NCBI RefSeq assembly: GCF_007923355.1
Contig: NZ_VOGO01000001.1
Span: 310,001-374,000, forward strand
Source: Falsiphaeobacter marinintestinus
GTDB lineage: Bacteria > Pseudomonadota > Alphaproteobacteria > Rhodobacterales > Rhodobacteraceae
Reading direction: 5' to 3'
Length of the DNA stretch: 64,000 bases
Under the pieces are notes generated by a model, which did no database searches, had not been told where the DNA came from, and saw nothing but the letters and a program-made list of their open reading frames with translations. Of this stretch, positions 1 to 8,018 are shown in pieces; the stretch's first letter is position 1, and every line of letters begins with the position of its first letter. Position numbers and translations under genes: made by a program.

Positions 1-1125
1 GTCTACGCCGCGGCGCGTGAACAAGGTGCTTTGCACTATTGGAGCGACTATGACATGCCTGCGGCGTTTGACCATGAAACTGTGCATGCCTTGTTGCGGG
101 ACCGCCGGTTTGGCCGCGAAATTCCCGCCGAACTGGCAGAACCCGGACCAGTGCATCTTGCCCCGTTTCTGGCGGTCGAGTCCAATTCGCTTCTGGATGC
201 CGAGCCACCCCGTCACACGCGTTTGCGCGCTCTGGTCCTGCGGGCATTCACCTCCCGGGCCATTGGGGCGATGGCGCAGGATATCAAAGGTTTGTGCCAT
301 GGATTGATCGACGCTTTCCCCGATCAGGACTTTGATGTTCTTGAAACCTATTGCACCCGAATCCCGGTAATCACGATATGCCGTTTGTTGGGCGTGCCAG
401 AAAACATGTCAGCCGAGTTATTGAATTGGTCTCACGCCATGGTCGCCATGTATCAGGCCAACCGAACCCGAGACACTGAAGAGGCGGCGGCGCGCGCTGC
501 CACAGAATTCACTGTCTTCCTGCGCGATTACATCGACCACCGCCGTGCAGCCCCCCGCGATGATCTGATCACCCGGCTGATCGCCGCTGAAGAAGCCGGA
601 GAGAAGTTGTCGACCGACGAATTGATCGGCACCTGTATCCTGTTGCTGAATGCCGGACACGAGGCGACGGTGCATAGTTTGGGAAATGGTATCAAAACCT
701 TACTCGAAACCGGAAGCGGGCCAGAATGCCTTGCCCCGAACCGGATCGACGGAACTGTTGCAGAGATCCTGCGGTATGATCCGCCCCTGCATATGTTCAC
801 GCGCTATGCCTATGAAACTGTCACAGTTCACAATCACATGTTTCAGCGCGGAGATCAGGTGGCTTTGCTCCTTGGTGCCGCCAACCGCGATCCTGCCATC
901 TGGACGCATCCAGACCGGTTCGACCCGTTCCGACCCGTTCTGACGAACACAAGTTTTGGCGGCGGATTACATTTCTGCGTTGGTGCCCCCTTGGCACGGC
1001 TTGAAATGCAGATCGCGTTGCCGATCCTGTTGCAGCGTTGCCCGCTCCTTCGCCTTGCAGAGCGGCCAATCTATGCAAACAGTTACCATTTCCACGGTCT
1101 GACGCAGTTGATAGTCCGTCGCTGA
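1..1125 (+). CDS. Cytochrome P450, 5' end outside the window
   Basis: Heme-thiolate monooxygenase, probably soluble and fed by a ferredoxin or similar redox partner; the substrate cannot be read from the sequence. The reading frame is open to the first base, so the N-terminus is missing. Visible P450 signatures are the I-helix motif AGHEAT, an ExxR-like EILR of helix K, and the heme-binding loop FGGGLHFCVGAP with the proximal cysteine codon at 976-978. About 374 residues remain of the usual 390-420. A TTG at 31 could be mistaken for a start, but the in-frame sequence before it still reads like P450. The gene ends just before a long hairpin and a convergent Lrp-type gene. Confidence 0.95.
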   Translation, partial: VYAAAREQGALHYWSDYDMPAAFDHETVHALLRDRRFGREIPAELAEPGPVHLAPFLAVESNSLLDAEPPRHTRLRALVLRAFTSRAIGAMAQDIKGLCHGLIDAFPDQDFDVLETYCTRIPVITICRLLGVPENMSAELLNWSHAMVAMYQANRTRDTEEAAARAATEFTVFLRDYIDHRRAAPRDDLITRLIAAEEAGEKLSTDELIGTCILLLNAGHEATVHSLGNGIKTLLETGSGPECLAPNRIDGTVAEILRYDPPLHMFTRYAYETVTVHNHMFQRGDQVALLLGAANRDPAIWTHPDRFDPFRPVLTNTSFGGGLHFCVGAPLARLEMQIALPILLQRCPLLRLAERPIYANSYHFHGLTQLIVRR

Positions 1126-1178
1126 CAGCGGGTTAGCCCATTGAGCGAAGTGGAGCGCGCGCCCTAATCCAAGGGTAA

Positions 1179-1229
1179 TTGAAACAAGAAAGAAGCAAAA
1201 AGGCATTCTCTGCTTCTTTCTTGTTTCAA
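1179..1229. terminator. 19-bp perfect inverted repeat, probable bidirectional terminator
   Basis: Arms 1179-1197 and 1211-1229 are perfect reverse complements around a 13-nt loop. The repeat lies between the convergent P450 and Lrp-type genes. The arms are A/T-rich and no extended T-run follows on either strand, so it is not a textbook intrinsic terminator. Confidence 0.6.
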
Positions 1230-1241
1230 ATACCCAAAGTC

Positions 1242-1709
1242 CTACGGATCCATTGGCAGCATCGTTGTGGACTTTATCTCTTCCATCGACAAAAGCGCCG
1301 TGACGTTGTGCACCCGCACCTCTGAGATCAGCGCCTGATAAAACGCGTCATAGGCGCGCGCGTTCTTGACCCGAACTTTCAGAATGTAATCGATATCGCC
1401 CGCCAAACGGTGGGCTTCCTGCACCTCGGGATGATCGCGCAATGCCTTCAGAAAGGCCGCCTGCCACTCAGCCTCGTGTTCCGAGGTTCGGATCAGGACA
1501 AAAAAAGTTGCCTCGAACCCCAACGCTTCCGCATCCAGGATCACGGTCTGCTGGCCGATCACACCGGCCTCGCGCAGCTTCTTGATGCGATTCCAGACCG
1601 GGGTCTTGGAACTGCCGACCCGACCGGCAATTTCGTCCAATGACTGGCTGGCATCCCTTTGAAGCTCTGCCAGGATTTTCCGATCCGTGGCGTCGATCCG
1701 TACGGACAT
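1242..1709 (-). CDS. Lrp/AsnC family transcriptional regulator
   Basis: A 155-residue protein with the standard Lrp layout: an N-terminal winged helix-turn-helix (about residues 5-60, including DRKILAELQRDASQS and GSSKTPVWNRIKKL) followed by a RAM/AsnC ligand-binding domain (about 68-148). It is transcribed away from the sulfur assimilation operon across a 155-bp gap. A role in controlling that operon in response to an amino acid such as cysteine is an inference from position. The ligand is unknown. Confidence 0.9.
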   Translation of the reverse strand: MSVRIDATDRKILAELQRDASQSLDEIAGRVGSSKTPVWNRIKKLREAGVIGQQTVILDAEALGFEATFFVLIRTSEHEAEWQAAFLKALRDHPEVQEAHRLAGDIDYILKVRVKNARAYDAFYQALISEVRVHNVTALLSMEEIKSTTMLPMDP

Positions 1710-1864
1710 TCCTTATTCTCCTTGTTTCGCGGACTACCGGTTCCATGCCCGCTGAACTTTGGAACGCACGTCCTTATTCACCGCAGCATATGGCGCATTA
1801 CCGGGAATATTTCCTATATTTGAACTCAAGTCAAACCCGGACCGAACTCGATGGAGGAGCGCCC

Positions 1865-2173
1865 ATGCCACGCCCATTTTCGCCCAAGGTCGTCACCGCA
1901 AACGATCTGTTGGAAGGTGATGTGATTTATCTCACCGCCGATGACAGCTGGACCCGTCGCCTGACACTGGCCGAGCTGATCACCGACGAAGCGCACGCGC
2001 AATTGCGCCTGTTGTTTGCTGAACAGCAGCGCGCTCAGGTTGTCGGTGCCTATCTGGCAGATATGGCAGACAGCCCAGATGGCCCCAGGCCAGTGCACTT
2101 CCGTGAAGATTTTCGCCGCACCGGACCGTCAAATTATGCCCATGGCAAGCAGGAAAGCCGCGCTCATGTATAA
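1865..2173 (+). CDS. DUF2849 protein at the head of the sulfite reductase operon
   Basis: A small protein of 102 residues (MPRPFSPKVVTANDLLEGDV...). The family is typically found immediately upstream of the CysI-type sulfite reductase in alphaproteobacteria; no biochemical function is established. The start at 1865 is chosen because GGAGGA lies just upstream. The frame is open further upstream, but that part does not look like the family. The 3' end overlaps the start of the hemoprotein gene by 8 nt, suggesting translational coupling. Upstream (1803-1814) there is a near-palindromic GGGAATATTTCC that could be an operator. Confidence 0.85.
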   Translation: MPRPFSPKVVTANDLLEGDVIYLTADDSWTRRLTLAELITDEAHAQLRLLFAEQQRAQVVGAYLADMADSPDGPRPVHFREDFRRTGPSNYAHGKQESRAHV

Positions 2174-3833
2174 ATATTCTGAATTTGACACCGCATTCCT
2201 TGCCGAGCGCAACGCCCAGTTTCGCGCCCAGGTCGAGCGCCGCATTGACGGCTCACTGACCGAGGATGAGTTCAAACCCCTTCGCCTGATGAACGGTGTC
2301 TATCTTCAACTGCATGCCTACATGCTGCGTGTGGCGATCCCCTATGGCACACTGAACTCTGCGCAAATGCGGCAGTTGGCGGTGCTGGCCGAGACATGGG
2401 ACAAGGGCTATGGCCATTTCACCACGCGCCAGAACATCCAGTATAACTGGCCAAAACTGAATGACATTCCTGACATGCTGGATGCATTGGCCAAGGTTGG
2501 CCTGCATGCGATCCAGACTTCGGGCAACACCATTCGCAATGTGACGGCAGACCATTTTGCCGGTGCTGCCGCTGACGAAATCGCCGATCCGCGCCCCGTG
2601 GCGGAATTGATCCGGCAATGGTCAACGGACCATCCGGAATTTCAGTTTCTCGGGCGCAAGTTCAAGATCGCCATTACCGGCAGCGACAATGACCGCGCCG
2701 TGATCAAGGCGCATGACATCGGTTTGCAGATCGTTGAGCAGGGTGGCGAAGAAGGCGTGCGGGTCATTGTTGGCGGCGGTCTGGGCCGGACGCCTATGAT
2801 TGGCAAAGTGCTACGTGATTTCCTGCCCAAGGCCGATCTGTTGCCGTATCTGGAGTCTGTTCTGTCCGTCTACAATCTGTTGGGCCGACGCGATAACAAA
2901 TACAAGGCCCGGATCAAGATCACTGTGCATGAAAATGGCATCGACGACATCCGCAACCGGGTTGAACGCCAGTTTGCGCAGATCAAGCCGCTGTTTTCAG
3001 GCGTCGATCAGGATATTCTGGCCGGGATCGAGGAGGCGTTTGCCCCGCCTGCCCTGCGGCAGACTTCAGCGCGTGCATTCGAAGCCGCCTATACCAATGA
3101 TCCGGTGTTTCGCAGCTGGGCGGATACCAATCTGACGCCCCATCGTGATCCAGGCCATGCCATCGTGACCATCAGCCTCAAAGCGCATGGCGCAACTCCG
3201 GGCGATGCCAGCGCCAGCCAGATGCGGGTGATGGCAGATCTGGCCGAACGGTACGCCTATGACGAACTGCGTATCAGTCACGAACAGAACGTTATCCTGC
3301 CGCATGTGGCCAAGGCCGATCTTCCGGCGCTGCACGCGGCGCTGAAAGAGGCTGAACTGGGCACGGCCAATGTGGGCCTGATCAGCGATATCATCGCCTG
3401 TCCCGGTATGGATTACTGCGCGCTGGCAACGGCCCGCTCGATCCCGATCGCACAAGAGATTGCGACCCGGTTTGATGAGTTGAAGCTGGAGCATGAGATT
3501 GGTGAGCTGAAAATCAAGATTTCAGGCTGCATCAACGCGTGCGGACATCACCATGTCGGTCACATCGGCATCCTTGGTCTGGATCGGGCTGGCGTTGAGA
3601 ACTATCAGATCACGCTGGGCGGCGATGGCGGCACAGATGCCACCATTGGCGAACGCGCAGGTCCCGGGTTTTCGGCGGAAGAGATCGTTCCGGCCATCGA
3701 ACGACTGGTCTATGCCTATCTCGATCTGCGTGACGGAGGCGATGAGCACTTCCTTCAGACCTATCGCCGGTTGGGGCTGGCTCCGTTCAAAGCCGCTCTT
3801 TACCCCGACCATCAGCGCGAAAAGGCGGCCTGA
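2166..3833 (+). CDS. cysI: Nitrite/sulfite reductase hemoprotein, assimilatory sulfite reductase
   Basis: A 555-residue siroheme/[4Fe-4S] protein that reduces sulfite to sulfide in the cytoplasm. The four cluster-binding cysteines are at about residues 412, 418, 455 and 459 (motifs ACPGMDYCALA and SGCINACGHHH), the C-x5-C...C-x3-C pattern of the family. N-terminal ferredoxin-like half-domains with FTTRQNIQYNW are also present. The ATG at 2166 overlaps the DUF2849 stop; a longer frame exists upstream but lies within the preceding gene. No CysJ flavoprotein or siroheme synthase is adjacent, so electrons probably come from ferredoxin via the downstream Fpr-type reductase (inference). The neighbouring cysH and DUF934 genes favour sulfite over nitrite. 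Confidence 0.93.
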   Translation: MYKYSEFDTAFLAERNAQFRAQVERRIDGSLTEDEFKPLRLMNGVYLQLHAYMLRVAIPYGTLNSAQMRQLAVLAETWDKGYGHFTTRQNIQYNWPKLNDIPDMLDALAKVGLHAIQTSGNTIRNVTADHFAGAAADEIADPRPVAELIRQWSTDHPEFQFLGRKFKIAITGSDNDRAVIKAHDIGLQIVEQGGEEGVRVIVGGGLGRTPMIGKVLRDFLPKADLLPYLESVLSVYNLLGRRDNKYKARIKITVHENGIDDIRNRVERQFAQIKPLFSGVDQDILAGIEEAFAPPALRQTSARAFEAAYTNDPVFRSWADTNLTPHRDPGHAIVTISLKAHGATPGDASASQMRVMADLAERYAYDELRISHEQNVILPHVAKADLPALHAALKEAELGTANVGLISDIIACPGMDYCALATARSIPIAQEIATRFDELKLEHEIGELKIKISGCINACGHHHVGHIGILGLDRAGVENYQITLGGDGGTDATIGERAGPGFSAEEIVPAIERLVYAYLDLRDGGDEHFLQTYRRLGLAPFKAALYPDHQREKAA

Positions 3834-3837
3834 TCCG

Positions 3838-4569
3838 ATGTTGGATTCATCCGCCTTGGCAATAAAGGCTGACAGGCTGAACACCCGGTACAAGCATCAC
3901 AGTGCAACCTCGGTCATGCAGGGTGCGTTGCAGGATGCGGGCAACATCGCGCTTGTGTCCAGCTTTGGGGCCGAATCGGTCGTGTTGCTGCATATGACAG
4001 CCGTGATCGACAAGATGACGCCGGTGATCTTCATCGACACCCAGATGCTGTTCACCGAAACCTTGGTCTATCAGACCGAGGTCTGTGAACGTCTGGGCCT
4101 GAAGAATGTCCACATCATCCAGGCTGCAGAACAGGATGTCGCACAGGAAGACCCCACTGGCGCACTACACCTGCGCGATACCGATGCCTGCTGTGCCTTG
4201 CGCAAGATCCGCCCGCTTGAAAATGCTCTGGCCGGATATGATGGCTGGATCACCGGGCGCAAGCGGTTCCAATCGGGCACCCGCGCCGCGCTCGACTTCT
4301 TTGAGGTTGAAGACCGCGCCCCCCGTCTGAAAGTGAACCCACTGGCCCACTGGGCGCCAGACGATGTGCGCGCCTACATGGAAGAAAACCGCCTGCCACG
4401 GCATCCGCTGGTGGCCAAAGGGTACCCCTCGATTGGGTGCTCCCCCTGCACATCCGCCGTCAGACCCGGCGAAGATCCCCGCGCCGGACGCTGGCGCGAA
4501 CAGACAAAGGAAGAATGCGGCATTCATTTTGAGAATGGCAAATTCGTCCGCACAGGAGCATCAGCATGA
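3838..4569 (+). CDS. cysH: Phosphoadenylyl/adenylyl-sulfate reductase, Fe-S type
   Basis: A 243-residue reductase of activated sulfate that yields sulfite for the upstream enzyme. It has the PAPS reductase fold with SSFGAES near residue 41. Paired cysteines CC (118-119) and C-x2-C (201, 204, motif GCSPC) bind a [4Fe-4S] cluster, and ECGIH (C227) carries the catalytic cysteine. The CC...CxxC set is typical of reductases that use APS, so the natural substrate is probably APS rather than PAPS. The start is 4 nt after the cysI stop, and the 3' end overlaps the DUF934 gene in an ATGA arrangement. Confidence 0.94.
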   Translation: MLDSSALAIKADRLNTRYKHHSATSVMQGALQDAGNIALVSSFGAESVVLLHMTAVIDKMTPVIFIDTQMLFTETLVYQTEVCERLGLKNVHIIQAAEQDVAQEDPTGALHLRDTDACCALRKIRPLENALAGYDGWITGRKRFQSGTRAALDFFEVEDRAPRLKVNPLAHWAPDDVRAYMEENRLPRHPLVAKGYPSIGCSPCTSAVRPGEDPRAGRWREQTKEECGIHFENGKFVRTGASA

Positions 4570-4937
4570 CCACAATCGTCACCGACGCGGGCTTTGGCCC
4601 CGACACCGAAACCGGAACATGGCTGGATCTGGCCTCGGACACGGACCCGGCAGGCTTGAGCTTCCAGTTGGACGGGGTGACCCAGATCCGGATCGCGTTT
4701 CCAAGCTTTGCCGATGGGCGCGGGTTTTCGATTGCCCGCCGGTTGCGCCTGATGGGCTTTGAGGGCCGCTTGCGGGCTCAAGGCCATGTTCTGGCCGACC
4801 AATATGCGATGGCGCGCCGCAGCGGCTTTGACGACATCGAAATCGACGATGACATGGCTGCTCGCCAACCCGAAGATCAGTGGCTGGCCCGTGCTGAGTG
4901 GCACGCGCACAACTACCAGGCGCGCCTGCGCGGATAG
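4566..4937 (+). CDS. DUF934 protein of the sulfur assimilation operon
   Basis: A 123-residue protein with the family core SFADGRGFSIARRLR and a C-terminal W-x-A-R-A-x-W-H-x-H-N-Y stretch. DUF934 members accompany CysI/CysH in many proteobacteria and are proposed to assist sulfite or APS reduction; the mechanism is unknown. The start codon overlaps the cysH stop (ATGA). An 11-bp hairpin follows at 4978-5009. Confidence 0.88.
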   Translation: MTTIVTDAGFGPDTETGTWLDLASDTDPAGLSFQLDGVTQIRIAFPSFADGRGFSIARRLRLMGFEGRLRAQGHVLADQYAMARRSGFDDIEIDDDMAARQPEDQWLARAEWHAHNYQARLRG

Positions 4938-4977
4938 CCGAAATCCCCCGTCTGGGCCGCTCTGGCCCAACCGACTT

Positions 4978-5009
4978 GCCAGACGCAGTTGTATTTCCCT
5001 GCGTCTGGC
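4978..5009 (+). terminator. Hairpin after the cys operon
   Basis: Arms GCCAGACGCAG and CTGCGTCTGGC (11 bp) enclose a 10-nt loop directly behind the DUF934 gene. No strong T-run follows, so readthrough into the ferredoxin-NADP reductase gene is possible. Confidence 0.5.
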
Positions 5010-5077
5010 CCCTTCACCTGACCTAAATCAAAGATTAATCAGAGGTACCGGTTTACCCAACCGGTCAATGAGCCCCG

Positions 5078-5908
5078 ATGACAGAGATGACCCCCGTGAC
5101 AGAAGCAACCGCCAAAAAGGCCCCCACCCTGCCCGATGCCCAGACCATCACACAGGTCAAACATTGGACAGACAATCTGTTTTCCTTCCGCGTAAGCCGT
5201 CCGCAATCTTTGCGTTTCCGGTCCGGCGAATTTGTCATGATCGGCCTGCTGGGCGACAATGGCAAACCGTTGCTGCGGGCGTATTCGATTGCGTCGCCGT
5301 CCTGGGATGAAGAACTGGAGTTCTATTCCATCAAGGTACAGGATGGTCCGCTGACCTCAAAGCTGCAGCACATCCAGCCGGGTGATGGCATTATCTTGCG
5401 TCCCAAGCCGGTTGGCACGCTGGTTCATGACGCGCTGCTGCCGGGGAAACGGATCTGGTTCTTTGCCACTGGAACCGGGTTTGCCCCCTTCGCGTCGCTT
5501 TTACGCGACCCTGAAACCTATGAGAAGTTCGACGAGGTCGTCATCACACATACCTGTCGGGATGTGGCCGAGCTGGAGTATGGCAAACAACTGATCGAAA
5601 ATCTGAAGTCCGATGAACTGATGCAAGAGCTGATCGGGGAAGAGCACCTGAACAAAATCCGCTACTATCCGACGACCACCCGCGAAGAGAGCCTCAAGAT
5701 GGGCCGCATCACCACCCTGCTGACCGATGGCACCGTGTTCAAGGATCTTGGAATTGCTCCGATCAACGTCGAAACTGATCGCGCAATGGTATGCGGGTCG
5801 CTAGCCTTCAACCTTGATATCAAGAAGATTCTCGAAGATTTCGGTCTTACCGAGGGCGCAAATTCTGACCCGCGCGAGTTCGTGATCGAAAAAGCGTTTG
5901 TCGGCTAG
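5078..5908 (+). CDS. fpr: Ferredoxin-NADP reductase
   Basis: A 276-residue FAD enzyme that exchanges electrons between NADPH and ferredoxin or flavodoxin. The FAD-binding motif LRAYSIASP, the NADP-site GTGFAPFASLL and the C-terminal block CGSLAFN...EFVIEKAFVG, lacking a terminal Tyr, match bacterial subclass FNRs of the Azotobacter/Rhodobacter type. An in-frame ATG at 5087 is an alternative start. It lies 140 bp behind the sulfur operon, separated by a hairpin, so it may have its own promoter. It is the obvious electron donor for the sulfite reductase (inference). A 13-bp stem terminator follows. Confidence 0.93.
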   Translation: MTEMTPVTEATAKKAPTLPDAQTITQVKHWTDNLFSFRVSRPQSLRFRSGEFVMIGLLGDNGKPLLRAYSIASPSWDEELEFYSIKVQDGPLTSKLQHIQPGDGIILRPKPVGTLVHDALLPGKRIWFFATGTGFAPFASLLRDPETYEKFDEVVITHTCRDVAELEYGKQLIENLKSDELMQELIGEEHLNKIRYYPTTTREESLKMGRITTLLTDGTVFKDLGIAPINVETDRAMVCGSLAFNLDIKKILEDFGLTEGANSDPREFVIEKAFVG

Positions 5909-5931
5909 GTATCAGGCCCAGCCCAGAAGCA

Positions 5932-5962
5932 AAGAAAGCGCCCCAATTCGGGGCGCTTTCTT
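5932..5962 (+). terminator. Rho-independent terminator after fpr
   Basis: 13-bp stem (AAGAAAGCGCCCC / GGGGCGCTTTCTT) with loop AATTC. It is GC-rich at the loop end and T-rich at the 3' base. It also works in reverse for the converging repeat-protein gene that ends at 5972. Confidence 0.88.
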
Positions 5963-5971
5963 ATGGTCGTA

Positions 5972-6832
5972 TCAGTTGCCTGTGCCCAGGACCGAATTCG
6001 CAGCGTCAGTTGCCGCATCCGTGGCCGCGTCGGTTGCTGCATCAGTCACCGCCTGCGTTGCCGCGTCGGTTGCCGCATCAGTCACGGCCTGAGTGGCAGC
6101 ATCCGTGGCCGCATCAGTCACAGCTTGTGTTGCCGCATCCGTGGCTGCGTCAGTCGCCGCATCTGTCACGGCTTGCGTTGCCGCATCGGTGGCTGCGTCG
6201 GTCGCCGCATCCGTCACGGCTTGCGTTGCCGCATCGGTGGCTGCGTCGGTTGCAGCATCCGTGGCTGCGTCGGTTGCCGCATCCGTCACCGCTTGCGTTG
6301 CAGCATCGGTGGCTGTGTCGGTTGCCGCATCAGTCACCGCTTGCGTGGCCGCGTCAGTTACGGATTCGGTTGCAGCATCCACAGCCGCGCTTGCAGCATT
6401 GCTGACGCTGTCTGCCACGGACTCGCCCGCAGTCAAAGCTTCTGTCGCAGCCTGCGTCGCAGCTTCGGCGGCTGCATCAACAGCTTCGCCTGCGGCTTCG
6501 ACAGCCTGAGCAGCCGTGTCGGAGGCGCTCTCAACAGCGTCTGACGCGGACTCAGCCGCGCCTTCTACCACTTCTTTCGCTTCATCGACGGCCTCTGACG
6601 CAGCTTCAGTTGCCGCATCAACGGCGTCTTCGGCTGTTTCCACAGCCGCGTCTTTTACGGCTTCGGCTGCTTCGGTGGTTGCGTCCACGGCCGCTTCAAC
6701 GGCTTCTTTCGCTTCTTCCTGGGCCGTTTCGGCCTCGCTTTGAGGCACGTCTGCCTGCTGCTGTGACGTGTACCAGACATATCCGCTTGCAGCTGCCGCC
6801 GCGATCACGATCAATACCAGGATATTTTTCAT
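5972..6832 (-). CDS. Membrane-anchored Ala/Asp/Thr-rich repeat protein
   Basis: A 286-residue protein of unknown function. The start is placed at 6832 (MKNILVLIVIAAAAASGYVW) because GGAG lies about 10 nt upstream and the sequence starts directly with a membrane helix or uncleaved signal. After a Q/E-rich linker, the rest is almost only A, T, D, E, V, Q and S, without aromatic residues, and ends in blocks of ATQAVTD followed by 2-4 copies of AATD. The tail is strongly acidic with no Lys or Arg in roughly its last 180 residues, and probably forms a long helix or an extended periplasmic spacer. Similar low-complexity A/T/D proteins occur in rhodobacters, but no function is known. Database hits to apolipoprotein- or LEA-like proteins would reflect composition only. 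Confidence 0.75.
   Translation of the reverse strand: MKNILVLIVIAAAAASGYVWYTSQQQADVPQSEAETAQEEAKEAVEAAVDATTEAAEAVKDAAVETAEDAVDAATEAASEAVDEAKEVVEGAAESASDAVESASDTAAQAVEAAGEAVDAAAEAATQAATEALTAGESVADSVSNAASAAVDAATESVTDAATQAVTDAATDTATDAATQAVTDAATDAATDAATDAATDAATQAVTDAATDAATDAATQAVTDAATDAATDAATQAVTDAATDAATQAVTDAATDAATQAVTDAATDAATDAATDAANSVLGTGN
6003..6375. repeat. Tandem DNA repeat coding for AATD/ATQAVTD units
   Basis: Degenerate tandem repeat built on a 12-nt step (GCATCNGTNGCN type) grouped into units of about 36-48 nt. Neighbouring copies are nearly identical at the DNA level, so slippage or recombination could change copy number. The repeat keeps several other frames open, which yields spurious ORFs on both strands. 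Confidence 0.85.
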
Positions 6833-7290
6833 CTTTTTGGTTTCTCCGGAAAAATGCGCCGTATCAGCGCTGCCGATGCGGACATGAGGATTTGTAAGGC
6901 GCACCGCAAGGGGAAATCAGGTTGGGTTCTCTCCTTTGATCGCAGACATTCTTTCAAAACCGTGGGGATAGAAGAAAATGGCACCAAAACGTATAATCAG
7001 CACAACGCGGCGACAAATACTGAGCCCGACCTATCCGGCCTGAGGCAGCACAATCGATTCTGTCCAGCCTGTCCCCGGACGGCTCTCTCATGGCTTGATA
7101 ATTCTGTCATCGATCCTGATGTTGGGCCTTGGTTGATGCCCGAAAGCCAGCATCCGACAAAAAACCGTCTTGCGGATGCTTTTTTGCCGGGGGAAACTTG
7201 ACGGCTGCGCGTAACAGTTGCTTGAAACACACCCGTGCCCGGTCTACTGTCCGGGCTGAATTTTACGGCAATTATCAAAGGAATGATACA
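6833..7290 (+). other. 458-bp region between the repeat gene and infC, infC leader
   Basis: No convincing protein gene. It holds the minus-strand promoter of the repeat protein (left side), an intrinsic-terminator-like hairpin with T6 at 7149-7185, and the infC Shine-Dalgarno AAAGGA at 7277-7282. The terminator implies either a short RNA ending there or an attenuator in the infC leader. Confidence 0.6.
7149..7185 (+). terminator. Intrinsic terminator within the infC leader
   Basis: 8-bp stem AGCATCCG / CGGATGCT with a 16-nt loop followed directly by TTTTT. It lies 106 nt before the infC start and in the same direction, with no annotated gene upstream on this strand. It could end a small RNA or attenuate infC. 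Confidence 0.65.
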
Positions 7291-7839
7291 ATAGCCCGCA
7301 GACCTCATAACGCACCGCCGCAACGTGATACCGGCCCCCGCGTAAACGAAAAGATCCGCTCAAACGAGATCCGCCTGATTGGTGCGGAAGGCGAGAACCT
7401 CGGAGTTGTGACTCCGCGCAGGGCCATGGAGCTCGCCGAAGAGGTTGGTCTGGATCTGGTCGAGATCTCGCCAAATGCGAACCCGCCCGTTTGTAAGATC
7501 ATGGACTTCGGCAAGTTCAAATATGAACAGCAGAAGCGTGAGAGCGAAGCGCGCAAAAAGCAGAAGATCATCGAGGTCAAGGAAGTCAAATTCCGTCCGA
7601 ACACCGACACGCATGACTATGAGGTCAAAATGCGGAACGTGTTTAAGTTCCTCGAAAACGGCGACAAGGTGAAAGTCACCCTGCGATTCCGCGGTCGTGA
7701 GATGGCGCACCAGAACCTGGGCCGTGAACTGCTGGAACGCGTCGCGGTAGACACTCAGGAAGTCGGCAAGGTCGAAAACATGCCGAAGATGGAGGGCCGT
7801 CAGATGATCATGATGATCGGCCCGCTTCCGCAGAAGTAA
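7291..7839 (+). CDS. infC: Translation initiation factor IF-3, probable AUA start
   Basis: A 182-residue IF-3 with the N-domain signature [17 protein letters not shown], the linker rich in Lys/Glu ([22 protein letters not shown]) and C-domain [16 protein letters not shown]. Conserved homology begins around [10 protein letters not shown]. No ATG, GTG or TTG stands in frame near this point: the only in-frame options are more than 40 nt upstream in non-conserved sequence. An ATA at 7291 sits 8 nt after AAAGGA, so it is taken as the start. Rare start codons in infC are known and are part of IF-3 autoregulation in E. coli (AUU). An ATG at 7283 is in another frame and stops after three codons. Confidence 0.93.
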   Translation: MARRPHNAPPQRDTGPRVNEKIRSNEIRLIGAEGENLGVVTPRRAMELAEEVGLDLVEISPNANPPVCKIMDFGKFKYEQQKRESEARKKQKIIEVKEVKFRPNTDTHDYEVKMRNVFKFLENGDKVKVTLRFRGREMAHQNLGRELLERVAVDTQEVGKVENMPKMEGRQMIMMIGPLPQK

Positions 7840-7867
7840 GTCGACTCGGCAACCACAACGATCCGAC

Positions 7868-7905
7868 CGCCCCGACCTTAAAAAGGCCGGGGCGTTTTCG
7901 TTTTT
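7868..7905 (+). terminator. Rho-independent terminator after infC
   Basis: GC-rich stem CGCCCCG(A)CCTT / AAGG(C)CGGGGCG with one internal mismatch and an A-rich loop, followed by TTTTCGTTTTT. Confidence 0.88.
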
Positions 7906-8018
7906 GGGATACCCGGGTCGCGACCAAACGGCCAACGCGCCAATCGGCACGCATTTTACCGCCACTTAATCTCTTGCATCTAAAACCGCTGGCAGATCAT
8001 CACAGGCGGAGCACGAGA

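Noticed and set aside
5963-6743. Several plus-strand frames through the repeat region at 6 kb
   Set aside because: They arise because the repeat lacks stops in several frames. Only the minus-strand frame begins with a ribosome site and a membrane helix.
7283-7294. ATG at 7283 as infC start
   Set aside because: It is in a different frame and stops after three codons; it also touches the Shine-Dalgarno sequence.
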